Shown one piece after another: positions 22,552-34,208 of a stretch of 64,000 nt of DNA (positions within the stretch are counted from its first letter, which is position 1; every line of letters starts with the position of its first letter). Under the pieces are notes generated by a model. That model was not told where the DNA came from and made no database searches. It saw nothing but the letters and a program-made list of their open reading frames with translations. The stretch is taken from the NCBI GenBank assembly GCA_035772785.1, contig JAOCPU010000014.1:434001-498000 (forward strand), written 5' to 3'. The DNA comes from Phlebiopsis flavidoalba (lineage: Eukaryota > Basidiomycota > Agaricomycetes > Polyporales > Phanerochaetaceae). Made by a program: the position numbers and the translations under genes.

Positions 22552-22993
22552 TTTTGTAGAGAGCTCACAAGAAGACCCTCTTAGGTAGTTAAGAGTCGCT
22601 GGAATTAGGTACCTCTGAGGTATCTACGCGGAAGTGGAGCACTTGGGATCGCGTTGCCCGAGCTGGTCGGGAGGACCGGATAGCATACGAACTTTATGAA
22701 GCGCCGACACGTCAAGCACTCGAGTTGGCAGGTTTCTCACGCCACGCCTCTGATCCTTACGCCTGCGGTTCTCCATGGAGTAGTCAATCGGAGTCTGAGT
22801 TCTCGGATCATTGAGGAATTACCGTCGTCATTTTTGCGAACGATGAGACGTACAAGAGCAGAATTTATGAGGTCAACGTTTTCGTAAATATCTCTTTTTG
22901 TATTCAAGCATATACGGGTACAGAGCACATTACTTCATACTTTCCTGCGTCAATCACATTACCGTGTCGTACATAATATTGAGTAGATTTTGC
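22552..22993. other. Intergenic, no gene seen
   Basis: This stretch lies downstream of the lactonohydrolase stop codon. No recognisable coding region or RNA was found. Confidence 0.4.
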
Positions 22994-24615
22994 TCAAGGG
23001 GAAGAGAGATCGAAACCTCCCGCCTTCAACTCGGCGAGGTACACCTCAGTCTCGGCAAGGAGGACAAGGCGGCCTTTGCCAGCGAAGACCATGTTCGCCG
23101 ACGTGGTGTTGAGGAAGAATTTGCCAATGAGCGTGCCGGTGGGATCCCAGACCTGTAGACGCAATGAGTTGGAAACCTGAGATGGGAGATCGGAAGGGCG
23201 CACCTGGACACCATCGCCGCAGCCAGAGTAGACGTTGCCCTGGGTATCGAGTTGAATACCGTCGGGGACGCGCCGCTGTCAACGAACGCGAACATGCGGC
23301 GGTTTGGTAAAGACACCAGTCTTTTGGTCAATGTCGAATTGGTAGCTGCACATGACAATAAGTTCCATTTCATGTGCTCATAAGAACGCACACTCACATA
23401 GTCGCAGGCTGCAGTCTGGTTTACGCCAAAGACGCCGTTCATGATGCCAGTGTCAGTGCTGGGAGTCAATAGTTGAGCGTGGGTCCCTGCGAAGCCAAAG
23501 GACAAGCTTACACAAATGCGGACTTGCCGTCCTCGGAGAGCGCGACGCCGTTAGGCTTATCGAACCCGTCGGCAACGACCTTGACGCGACGCGTGACCGG
23601 GTCGAAGAGATAGATTGCGTTCGCAACGAGAGGGCCGGGCCGGAATTGGTTCAGGAAGCCGCCGTAACTATATAGCCCGAGTGTCGCAATATTAGTGGGT
23701 GTGGGAGCCCGTAGAAGACATGTACACACGTGACGTCCGTGAAGTAGAGCAGGCCGGTCTGTTTGTGGATTTTGATGTCGTTGAGAGAGTTAAATTGGCG
23801 TCCGAAGAAGTTGTCGAGGAGCACAGTGGTGTTGTTCGGGGAAGCGGGTCAATTGCAACAATGTTGGGAGGGAGCTCTCCGCGTCCGCTATTGACGAAGA
23901 GGAGCTTGCCGTTGTATGGGCCGGTGCCACCGTTTGTTCATTTGGACTGTGTCTCGGGAAGCGACAACTGTGCACAGTGATCAGAAGGGAAGAGATAAAA
24001 CTGAATGTGCACTTTACGGCAGTGACAGTGACGTTCAGAGCACTCGTGTCTTGTCACCGGATGCGTCTGCGGCTTTGGCGCGACCTCGCCGAGGCTGATC
24101 TTGGCAATCTGGTTATTGTGGTTGATGTCGCTGCCAAGCCCAGCGCACCGCCGTCATTGCTGACGAAGAAAACCTCATCGGTGTCGGGGTTCCAGATAGG
24201 GGCCTCGTGAGCGAACGCGAAGCCTGGTTGGAAGCAATAACCCGAATGGAAGCACTGTTCCCGAGGACCTTGGTCACGAAGTCGGGGGTGGAAGGCCTGG
24301 AAGAATGGTGCACTGGTGTTGCGTGGGGTTTTGAACGTGGTTGGTCGCAGCCTGGCGGAAGGACGCGTTTGTGCCCAGCACTGCAAAAGACTGAGGGTTG
24401 ACGAACTAGGCAGACGTGAGTTCAAGGGTTGCATTTGCGGGAGGATAGAAAGTACGTACCACGGCCTGAGCAGGGAGACCGGCGGGTGCCACCGTGGAGT
24501 TGACCCCAGAGAATGACTGGCTGAAGCCGTTTACATGCTTAGCAGCAATGCCCGCAGGGGAGAGGGCCATCCACGCAGCGATTGTGGCAAAGCATACTGA
24601 AAGACCGAAAGCCAT
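22994..24615 (-). CDS. Secreted lactonohydrolase (SMP-30/gluconolactonase family), frame broken
   Basis: The family forms six-bladed beta-propellers that hydrolyse lactones with a bound calcium ion; fungal members are often secreted. The ATG at 24615 gives 'MAFGLSVCFATIAAWMALSP', a plausible signal peptide. An intron (GTACGT near 24466, TAG near 24410) follows 'PAQAV'. Family signatures in order: 'FAFAHEAPIWNPDTDEVFFV' (about 24200), 'SNDGGALG', 'GTGPYNGKLLFVNSGRG' (about 23920), 'NSLNDIKIHKQTGLLYFTD' (about 23770), 'QFRPGPLVANAIYLFDP' and 'VVADGFDKPNGVALSEDGKS' (23650-23520), then 'IQLDTQGNVYSGCGDGVQV' (about 23220). It ends 'KAGGFDLSSP' at 22994. Single-base indels break the frame several times; a plus and a minus shift around 'DFVTKVLG' nearly compensate. 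A pseudogene or assembly errors are both possible. Confidence 0.85.
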
Positions 24616-24655
24616 CTTGGAGCTCTGTTCTGGCCTCGATGACTTGGGCTGGGTG

Positions 24656-24663
24656 TATTTATA
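24656..24663 (-). promoter_or_regulatory. TATA-like box of the lactonohydrolase gene
   Basis: The minus strand reads TATAAATA 41-48 bp upstream of the ATG at 24615. The spacing is short but compatible with a fungal core promoter and a short 5' leader. Confidence 0.45.
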
Positions 24664-25327
24664 CCTCTGGTGGACGCACCGGAATGTTGCCGATCATGGT
24701 GAGGTCGATCGCGGTCGCTTGGGTAAAGGTGACTTGGGGCGAGCTAGGCACGGGGCGGGCGTGTTGTGAGTGGGAAGTGGGAAGATGGCGCGGTTCTATT
24801 GGGCATGACGCACAGTGTCACAGCTTCCAAGCTCGCTTCTCAATATTATCACCTGAGCACGCACGAGGCCTCACCACGTCTAAACACTTGAACCCGTTTC
24901 CTCAGGACTCTGGCGCGGTCAGGGTTGGGCCAACGCTTGATTGCCCCTGCCCACGACCGCGACAAGGTCCGGATACCGTACCGGTCGACGCGTCCGATGC
25001 AACCGTCGCTGAATATTTGACAGGGGCCACGCAGTCATCACGGGTGCCGTCGCGGTGCGCAAGCCGGCGGCAGCATAGAGAGGAGGTGGAGAGAGGACAC
25101 GACGCTTGGCGCGGCAACTGGGCAATTTCGGCTATTTTGGGCGGGACCTACTTGGCGCCGCAAAAGTCGGCAAATAACTCCTTTTTTCGGACATAACAGG
25201 CGGGGTACCCATTTTTGCGCCAGGGCAAGAACGCACAACTCGACTGCGTTTCTTCGTACCATCGGTCCTTTCGGACGTCCAACAGCCACCATGGGGAGAA
25301 ACAGTGCGTAGTCAGACATATGTGCGT
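24664..25327. other. Shared upstream region of lactonohydrolase and NUG1
   Basis: The two genes are divergently transcribed, so this stretch of about 660 bp is presumably a two-way promoter region. It is GC-rich around 24900-25150. ORFs here show no family motifs and overlap on both strands. Confidence 0.4.
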
Positions 25328-27537
25328 ATGCCGAGAAGCGCTGAAGACGTACTACAGAAGTGCGAAAACCAGAGGTCCCTTTGCGCTCAAGTGAGCCATG
25401 TTTGACCGCTCCGCGAGAGCAGCCTAAAACTCAAGCTCAGAAACCTAAAACCTTCGCACAGAACTCAAGAAGGACCCAGGTGTCCCTCGTCTACCCACTT
25501 GCAAACAAAAGAATGCCGAAAAAGCGCGAGCACACGCTGCAGCAGCCATGAGCGTATGTCATGTAATGAAAGAAGTGCCAATCAACAACTCACATTGGGC
25601 TTCTCGTAGAATGCTGGACCCCGTATAATCGACCCAGATGCGACCATGGCCTCAGAGCCCACCCTTTCCTCTCTCGCTGCCCTTGCTGCATCGGCGTCTT
25701 CCTCGTCCATGTCTCTCGTAGACCCTGGTACACAAACCCGGGACGCTTCTACCAGCGAAGGACGCAAGACTCAGACCAAGGAACAGCTACGAAAGCATCA
25801 TGTGCGCGCCCTGCATCAAGTCATTGATGAGAGCGATGGTCGTACTGCTAGTGCTTGACGCAAGGGATCCCGAGGGCTGTAGGAGTAGGCTGGTAGAAGA
25901 GGAGGTGCGGAGACGAGAATCGGAAGGGAAAAGACTTGTGTTTGTTTTAAACAAGATCGGTACGTTTGGGGAACTTTCACATGTTTGGGTATGCGTGACG
26001 GGTCGACCATCACAGATCTCATACCGAAAGATAATGCCCAGGCTTGGCTTCGCTACCTACGGCATTCCACCCCCACACTCCCCTTCCGCTCCGCCTCAAA
26101 TAATCAACGTTCCAACCTGTCCTCTGCTACCGCCCCTCTGCTCTCGTCAAACTTCTGAAGGCATACCGACCTTCTGTCGGCTCCGGTGCAGGAAAACAGG
26201 CCAAGCAAAGTGTGACGGTCGGTGTAGTGGGCTATCCCAACGTTGGCAAGAGTAGTCTCATCAACTCGCTTAAGAGGGAGTAAGGTTTGTCGATCGATGG
26301 GCTAACATCGAGGTTACTATACTCAACTCGTTTCCTCTAGGGTTTGCGCTGTAGCATCTACTCCAGGACACACACAGACACTTCAGACCATTCAACTTGA
26401 GCATGGATTGAAGATTGTCGATTCACCTGGTGTGGTTTTCGACGATGCCGACGACCTAGTCGACAGTGCCGGTCGTCCGAGACCCAAAGGAAACGGCGTA
26501 CTGTTGAGAAACGTTGTGAAAGTTGAGGACTTGCAGGATCCCATCGCTCTTGGTATGTCCTCCGTGGCTTATTTATATACGAACAAATAATCTGATCACA
26601 CTGTCTGGCCTGCATTAGTTGAAGAGATCCTTGAGAGAACCGACCACGATACTCTGCTCAAAATCTACAACCTCCCGCAGATCGGGCCAACCCTTGAGTT
26701 CCTCACGATGCTCGCGCTTACAACCGGTAGGCTACTAAAAGTAAGCATAAGTCCATTGTTGCCACTTTTGTGATCTTATTCTTTGATCTAGGGTGGCACG
26801 CCGGACGTCCTCGCAGCAGCACGGACGGTCCTCAGCGACTGGAACCATCACAAAATCCCCTTCTTCTCCGTTCCTCCCACCCGTTCACCCTCGTCGTCGT
26901 TACCATCGATGACCGCTGCAGGCGAAGTCCGTCCGGGTGCCGAAAGTGTGGGGCAGGCGCAGATCGTTCAGCAGCTAGCCCCCGCCTTCAGCCTGCCCGG
27001 TTTCGACTTTGGCGGAAACGATGGCATGGAAGTGCTAGAAGCAGCCGACGAGGGAGGCGTTTGCGCCAGATGCTGCCGAAGAAGAGATGTTTGTCGAGGA
27101 TCAGAGTCTCGAGGACGCAGGCGAGATGGACATGGACGCCGAGTAAGTGCGCCGCGCTCATTTTATATTCAGCCAACGTTGAACGACTGACGCTTTTTAG
27201 GACCAGCATGATGTCCATCAACTCTGTCCTCTCCCAAAAAACGCGCACGCTCAGTGTCGCCCTCGCCTTCTGCATTTAGCGTCGCCACGCACGCCCAGGA
27301 GACCGACACGCGCGAGCGCCAGCCCAAGCGCCTGAGACGGTCACATGACGTGCCTTCATACGACGCGCCGGTTTTTGTTTTTCACGGTGCACGCGCATGG
27401 CCTTGCGGGGGCGAATCCGCTGAACAGGGCGGGCGCTGAGGAAGGCAGCGAAGAAGGCGAAGAGGGCAGATCGTCCGAGGATATTTGGTACGGATGCGGG
27501 AAGTATGGAAGTGGATGATGTGGGGATGGAGGGGTAG
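25328..27537 (+). CDS. NUG1: Nucleolar GTPase of the Nug1/GNL3 family (60S ribosome assembly), frame broken
   Basis: Nug1/GNL3 GTPases assemble and export the large ribosomal subunit and have a circularly permuted G domain, visible here. G4 '[12 protein letters not shown]' spans the intron near 25960. Next are '[19 protein letters not shown]', then G1 'GYPNVGKSS' (26230-26256), G2 '[10 protein letters not shown]' (about 26360) and G3 '[11 protein letters not shown]' (about 26415). The tail has '[17 protein letters not shown]' (26792), an acidic stretch, '[14 protein letters not shown]' and basic '[18 protein letters not shown]', with stop TAG at 27535. Six good introns are seen: 25554-25609, 25960-26015, 26280-26340, 26553-26618, 26741-26791 and 27143-27200. 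One-base indels break the frame near 25834, 26150, 27050, 27230 and 27445. The start is uncertain because the basic N-terminus is unclear. Identity is strong. Confidence 0.9.
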
Positions 27538-28202
27538 ACATGGTCATTTGGTCCGTCACTTCTCCCTGTCTGTGATGGTTGTACTAAGACGGTGTAGATG
27601 TATAAAGAATCCTGCCAGGAAATGTGATTATATCTCATTACGGCGTCTCATTATGAATACAAGAGAATAATTCGGGAGGTTGAACTGTCCGTATTGGCCG
27701 TTCAAGGACAGGCTGTCTACCATAACCTGTGTTGATCGTGCTGAACGTCATCGTGACCTACAAACCCTGAGCTATATGACATTCAGCTCCAAAACAATCT
27801 GGTAATATGTTGCGTACCAGAACATGAGCCGGTCTCTAACCAGTTCATCGCAGGTGATAACTCAGCAGTGGTTCGTGTCCAAAGCGACATGGTCTTCTTC
27901 GGCGATATAAGATTCTAGACGTCAGGTGCACGAGGTCCCCCGACGGTCAGGCATCCATATTAATACGACTAGCATCACATAGGTATAATGTAAGGTGAGA
28001 ATGCTTTACCGGATGCGAGATGACCGTTTTGGTTGAGGGTGCAACAGGTCGCACACGGGGACGCCATCAATTTCCGGTAATTCAAACGGAGAGCGGAAGC
28101 ATCAGTTTCCTCGGCCACCTGCACAAACTGGGCGCAAGAGCGCGACTTCGAGTCTAGTTTGCTCTTTCACTCATCTATCGCACAACTACGTGTCTCCTTG
28201 AG
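27538..28202. other. Intergenic, no gene seen
   Basis: This stretch lies between NUG1 and FunK1 copy E. There are no coding motifs and no obvious repeat. Confidence 0.4.
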
Positions 28203-28243
28203 ATGGCCACAATTAAGCCTCCAGAGCAAGTTGCGCTCCATTC

Positions 28244-30765
28244 ATGGGTCTCAAGGAGGTTTTGGACAGCAAGCACAAAACAGCCGTCGAGGCGAATATC
28301 TGGACTATAGCCACCGCCGCGTTCGGAGCTATCACGTTGGCCCCACTCCCCTACAAACTTTTGAAGGCCGTCTTTCTCGAGGACGCTGATTGCGTGTGCG
28401 AAAGCCGACACCCAATATCGACTGGGCATCAGTTCCCAAAGCGAAATTGGAGGTTCACATGTACGATCCGTTTGTGAGTCGTTCGTTATCTCAATATATA
28501 GGCCACCAATGAATGGGCCCTCCTTTCCCCTCCTTTTAGGTCCAAGCCATGCTCGACTGTTCTCTCTTGCGCCAGAACATCGAAGTGATCGTGAGCGCGG
28601 ATCGCCACTCCTCGACTTCGCACCCTCCGTCCGGATATTGGAGTGCGAGTCTTGCCGGCCAAGACTACCTCCAGGCAATGGCGCACTCGCGGACTACTGG
28701 CCCGCGAAGCTTTTGAGTTTACGAAGGAGGCACTTGCGATCGAGTTCAAGCTTAGCAAAGACGCCGATCCTTTCACAGACAACTTCGATCACCCCAAAGA
28801 GCCGTCGAAATCGAACGGGAAAGTGACGTACCTCGTAAGACCCGGGACCAGCTGGCTTCGATACGCAGACGCACAGCTTTCCCAGGCAACACCGGCGGTT
28901 CATCTGGCAAATCGTTATATGCTCCAACTTTGCGCGCATCCTTCGCTGGGACCGTACGTGTCCCGCCCAATATGCTAGTGCACTTGTTAGTGAGGCGTTC
29001 GATTACATCAAGACCGACTTTCTCGCAGAATTTCTTTGGCGATTCTTCTTTATGACGCCTGCTCAACAGGGATGGGACGACTCAGTGGAGCTAATCAGAG
29101 GTCCTCGTTTACCTAAGATGTTCTACAGCGCGGTCAAAGAGTTTATCAGTCAGGCTTCGGAGAAGATCAGGAACGGCGCTGAGTTTGTTTGTGCAGCCTT
29201 AGACACCAACTACCCCATACACAAAGTCGAGGTGAAGGATCGTCACATGGACAAGCCTCGTCACTTTCTTGTGGGACGCGCCTTCTATACTACACATGGG
29301 CCTCTTCGGGCGAATGACGCGCGTTTATCTTGCCTACGATCTCCGAGAGAAAAATTGTCAAGTTACTGAAGGGACTCGTGGGCAATGGACGACGAGAATA
29401 TGTTTACCAAGGAAGAAGACGACGCATATTCCCTCCTCAAAGCAGCACAGCATTCCATCTCTTCTGCGCTGTGGCTTGCGGTGGTGATGTGGAGACAGGA
29501 GGTGTTGTCAGCGCACTGAGATTCAAACCTTCGGCTTCAAAACCATACCCGTGGCGTGCTCCTTGCGGAACTTATTTTCGGACGCCCCGACACTGTAGGC
29601 TTGTACAGGACGTTGCTTACCCGGTTAACCTTGCCTCAAAAGCTCACGGGAAGTGACGAAGGTGTTTTGTGACATCGCTTGAAATGTGAGTGTACTACCA
29701 TACTGAGAAACTATCGCTCATCACGTCCCGATTATGAAGGTATCAAACTAGCTTATGACGAAGCGAAGGTTCTACATCGTGACATCAGTCTCGGTAACAT
29801 CTTGTTCGTGCTCACAGAAAGTGAAACAGGGATCATGGGCATCCTGAACGATTGGGATCATTCCACCAAAGTCGAGAAGAATGTGGACCAATTTCTACCC
29901 TTCCGAAGCGTAAACATTGCTCTCCTCTTATTTCGGTATTGTTCTCATTGATTATAGGCAACCTTCCAATGTCTGTCTATCGCCCTCCTGAAGAATCCTC
30001 GAAAGGTGCACACGCTTACCGACGACTTGGAATCTCTATTCTGGGCTTTTGGTGTATCTTGCCTTGCACTTCGTGTCCCATTCTGATAAGACTGCCCTTC
30101 TCAACAAACTCTGCCTTTAGTCCTGGTCGCGAGCGCATCTTCTCTGGTGAAGTTACGAAAACGGACGCCCAAGGGAAAACCGATCTCTTGCTCAACGATG
30201 TGCTCAACGAATTTCCCCTTCGATTGTCAGCCTTTCAAGCGACTGATATCTCGATTCACCCTATGCCTACACACGCTCTACGGCCTGGAGAGTCTGGCCA
30301 AAACTATACCGACCTTGCGTATTGGCTACGAGCAAGCGCAAAAGCAGGTCTCGGACCCGGCATGGTGGATCGTCGCAGGATTTCAAGAGGCTCTAGCTGA
30401 AGATGGCTGGAAAGACAATGACATGGTGGACGAACCAGTTTCCTCCTCTTTCCACAGCGGAAACTCAGAATGAGGTTGACGCTTTTGCCACTACGCTATA
30501 TGACTCAAGCCATCTCACCGCTACAAAGGTCCAGCCTTGTCCCAAGAGTCGCTGGACCTCATGCGTAAGGCGCTCCCCTCTCAATCTCCGGGCTCACAGG
30601 CTGCTCTAGGGATGAAGAGAAACTATGGAACAATTGTCGCCGAGCCCTACATCACACGGGAGATCTCTGCGGTAGCCATGGTTGGCCGAAAAGAAGCGAC
30701 GAATGGTAAAGGAGAATGACACAAAGGAGATGTTGAAGGGGAAACGACTCCAAGCAATCACCTGA
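28244..30765 (+). pseudogene. FunK1 fungal-type protein kinase, copy E
   Basis: A member of the second FunK1 type. The exact start is unclear; family similarity begins with 'PTPNIDWASVPKAKLEVHMY' (about 28407) before a GTGAGT intron near 28473. Then 'KEALAIEFKLSKDADPFTDN' (about 28725), 'RYADAQLSQATPAVH', 'SEAFDYIKTDFLAEFLWRF', 'MTPAQQGWDDSVELI' (29052), 'NYPIHKVEVKDRHMDKPRHF' (29210-29270) and 'MTRVYLAYDLREK'. After a decayed stretch come 'LVQDVAYPVN' (29603), the intact loop 'VLHRDISLGNILFV' (HRD 29775-29783) and 'GILNDWDHS' (29841-29864), all in one frame. 'DDLESLFWAFG' lies near 30020, 'SDPAWWIVAGFQEAL' near 30355, and the basic end is 'LAEKKRRMVKEN...KRLQAIT' with stop TGA 30763-30765. 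The catalytic half is well kept; the N-lobe is frame-broken. Confidence 0.8.
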
Positions 30766-31213
30766 TGGGTTCCGCAAGTCACGACGCAAATAATCGATGT
30801 CAAAGGAGAGGAAAGCATATTCACGGAGAGGCTGTGCTTGCATCACTCTTAGTTACGGCACGCATCCAGCGAGCAACTTTGAGGCTTTAGGCATTGAATG
30901 AGCTCTATTGGATCATAACGTTGTCTATTTATTCTACATCCACTGCGCCGACGTTTGAGCATCCAGGTTATACGTTCATGCGTTCAATCTCCACGACGTT
31001 TCCGTGGGAGATGTGGTGGATGATGATATGATTGACAGACCGTGAAATGTTTCTTTGCTGCCCTCTGACCGCCTCGGCAACCTTCAGCGAAGTATTGGTT
31101 GATCCTGACCGAGCAACCCCGGACGGCCCCGGGACCTGTCTACCTCCTGAGCACCAAGTAGTTGAGAAGATCCATCGTGCGAGATTGTCTGAGAGGGTGG
31201 GGAGGTATTCAAG
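30766..31213. other. Convergent gap between FunK1 E and G
   Basis: Copy E (+) and copy G (-) end towards each other here. The decayed C-terminal tail of G probably extends into this stretch, but its stop could not be fixed. Confidence 0.35.
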
Positions 31214-33773
31214 TCAGAAAGGGGCGGATGCGAATTTTTTTGGAGCCCAGAAAGTAGGTTGCGGGGCCAGATCGAGCATCTCCATGATCTCGGCATGAAA
31301 GTCCCGCATAGTTTTGAACGCTGGGCAACCGTTCTGGCGTTGTGGAATTTCCACCAACAGAACCGAGAGCTTTTTTACCAGTTCATGGAGGACGTCCGAA
31401 GTAAGACGCAGATGTTCCAACAATCGGAGTAATGACGTTCCAGTCCCCCTTAAAACTCCGCCTATTCGACGACCATAAGCGGCCAGCTTGCATTAGTACG
31501 AACAGCCGTCAAAGGGTAATATCTTGTCAGGTAGGGCAATTACCACTTCATGGCGCCGCGAACGTTAAGTATCCAAAACACCGATTGGATGCTACGTCCG
31601 TTATGTTTCATGAGTTTTGTCTGGATTGGCGACAAGCATACTTAGACGCAATAAAACGCCAGGTGCCCTGGCAAGAGATGGAAACGTCAGAGGGAACGAA
31701 TCGACGGCTTCAATGTAGCTAGTTATACGACAACACCCGCGCGTGGGCTCATTCTTGGATCCTGCATGGTCCCAGTCGACCAATTACGCCACGTGTCCTC
31801 CTGCGATTGTCGATCATGACGTTCTCCTGAGCTTATGTCTCGGTGAACGAGACCAGCGGCGTCAAACGTTACAGTAAAGCGCTAGGGAGGATGGGTCGTT
31901 AGGGGTCACAGCCAGGCTGTAAATTCAATCACTCACTTATATCAGAGCGTCGATGAAGCACACCCTGCACAAATTCTCGTACGTCTATAGAAGCGCTTTC
32001 CACTGAGGATCAAGCGATATCCTGAAGACGAATGCGATTGATGTACAATCGATCATGTTTGCAGTCAGATACTCGCCAATCGTCTTCGTCTTGAGCATAT
32101 ATTTGTGTCAAAGAGTTTTTCCTGAGTTTTTTGACGGCCGTCACGAAAACATCAGCCACCGCTACAGAAACGGTTCTCAGAAACGTGGGGTACCTTGTGA
32201 TCTTTCAAGACAACGATAATGTGTTTCGATTCGAACCAACAGCTTTCGGATGAATCCGCGGGTCGCCGCCAAGTGTCCGTTCTAAAGAACACCTAGACAC
32301 GGTGATTCTAGTCCGCAGATCGTACGCTATATATGCGCGAGTATACATCGCAAGACCAAACATCAGGGAGATGATTGGATTAACACGATAAGCGGTCGGC
32401 CAACTAGAAGGTTCGTGGCGATTCTGTGCTTGTGTCGGGAGTCTATTACTGGTGGACATTTCGACACGGGAAATGCCTCGTCATGTTCTCCAACATGCCT
32501 CTCTGCGTGTGCGGCGGGGCGTTGAATCCTGCGGGGCGGCGCAACCTCTCTCTCTAACGTGTTCTTTTCCTTCTATTCTCCCTGCCTGCGGCCCTCCTTT
32601 TCAAGAATGTCTGCACAGAGCGTCCTTGATATAGTTGCTTTCTCTCTCGAGTGTTTGCAAGTGATGGACAGTCGGGTCCCTAGTCCCCGCTGTTCGTCTG
32701 TCAAGTGAGTCGAAGCGCCAGAAAAACTCTGAAAGCAGGTCAGAGCACACGCGCGACATAGTCGAAAAAACCTTTGTCGGTTGAAATTGCGATCACGAGC
32801 GATCCCAACGGATAAACCGTGAGCCGAGATCCGCCGATCTGTGAACGATGACGAGCTGAAAAAAGAAAAATGCGGATGCCGTCTGGAAAATGGGCCGCCG
32901 CATGAGACAAAACGAGTGAAGCGCGGAACGAAGAGCTCTCGAGGCTGGGGTTTTCGAAAGGGGCGTAGTAAGAGCTCGCTGGGAATCCACCAGGACATCG
33001 TTTTTCTGGCGCGAAGGGGAGGGGCGTATTTGTTGAGGGCATCGTGACTTTTCGGTTTGCGGCATCTGAAGGCCCCGCTTGATGCTGCGATTGGGGGGAA
33101 TAGTCCCCCTTGTAGAGCACGGTCGCACTTGTTCTAGAAGTGAATCGCGTGTCAGTTAAGTGTAGGAAATGATGCGGACTGTGTAGTGGAGGGCAGTTCA
33201 GAGCATGTTGAACAGGCTAGTGGAGGGGCATGGAGAAGACGCGTTTTCCGTTTTCATCAATCTTGAGGATCCGTAAATGGGTCTGGCTTCGCGTAGATCA
33301 TGTAATCTCAATGTCTAGTAAGGCAGTGCTGAAGTCGTAAGCTTCGACGATGTCGACCTTTCTTGTGGAACCACCCTTCCTTGGTCGAGGCCGCGGTCGC
33401 GCCGCGACAGCAGGATATAATCCGAATTTAAAGTTTGTACTTTGGTTGCCTCTCGCTAGCCAGTCGTCGGGCACTATCGTATCTAGGGTGATGCTGGGAC
33501 TTCGCTTGTCCACTCTTCTTCGTCCGAGGCCGAAAAAAGCCTCATAAGTAGGACAAACTTTGCCTTTTCAACGGCAAGTATCTTGGACACGATTTGGGAT
33601 TCAGGTGTAGCCATCACCATGATTATTGCGAGCACATACCATCGCTCTTCTCCCATGCCTGGAACGCACGAAGCTTGGAGAACCCTGGAGAAGTCTGCTT
33701 GAGGACCAGGAGTACAATCCTGGGGTTTCATGAAGGTTTTGAGGAACACGTCTCGGGAGCATGGCACCAACAA
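31214..33773 (-). pseudogene. FunK1 fungal-type protein kinase, copy G
   Basis: Exon 1 encodes 'RDVFLKTFMKPQDCTPGPQA' with an ATG at 33762 one base out of frame; the ORF can also open at 33773. An intron starts GTATGT after 'MGEERW' near 33635. Further segments are 'KVDIVEAYDFSTALLDIEI' (33360-33300), 'QLVIVHRS...SRFIRWDRS' (about 32870-32800), 'HLTDEQRGL' (about 32700) and 'TRAYIAYDLRT' (about 32340). The N-lobe is heavily decayed. The loop 'LVHRDISSG' (31845-31831) keeps HRD, and 'VDWDHAGSKN' is near 31775. A fragment resembling 'GTWRF' follows near 31665. The C-terminal 'LRLTSDVLHELVKKLSVLL' (31420-31360) parallels 'LQFTSDSLGELIQ' in copy J. Numerous frameshifts make a functional product unlikely. 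Confidence 0.75.
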
Positions 33774-34208
33774 AGTGCCTAGAACCTGTGTCTAACATTA
33801 TGGAAGGAGTAGGTGGCTTGGTTAGATAGAGATAGGGGCGAGAATTCGAGTTTACGACCGTATGATGATGATGGTCAGAGGATGAGAGTGACCGGATTGT
33901 GTGGCCACAGCGCTCTGACTTGATGGCTGTTTCCGGACGAAGTTTGATGACGTAATCAAGTCCACTGTCCGACCAACACACCCCGACGTGTCTGCACGGG
34001 TGAGCTTGCGATCTCCTGCGGCTGTGTATCATCGGCTCGACGTACGAAGCTACGAGTTGCTTTATCTGCATTACGGCATTTTGCGTATCAGCCCTGGAGC
34101 CATCCTATTGGTATCAATGCAGAATAACTACGGGTAAGTAAGTACACTGCCAGCGTCGCGCCGGAGCAAACGTATGAGTACTACAGGGAGTCAAGGTTGA
34201 GTTATCAT
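33774..34208. other. Intergenic between FunK1 G and H
   Basis: No gene is recognised. It holds the upstream side of G and the downstream side of H. Confidence 0.4.

Noticed and set aside
28175..28678. 167-codon minus-strand ORF overlapping FunK1 E
   Set aside because: The opposite strand carries family-specific FunK1 exon sequence here, so this is a reverse-strand shadow.
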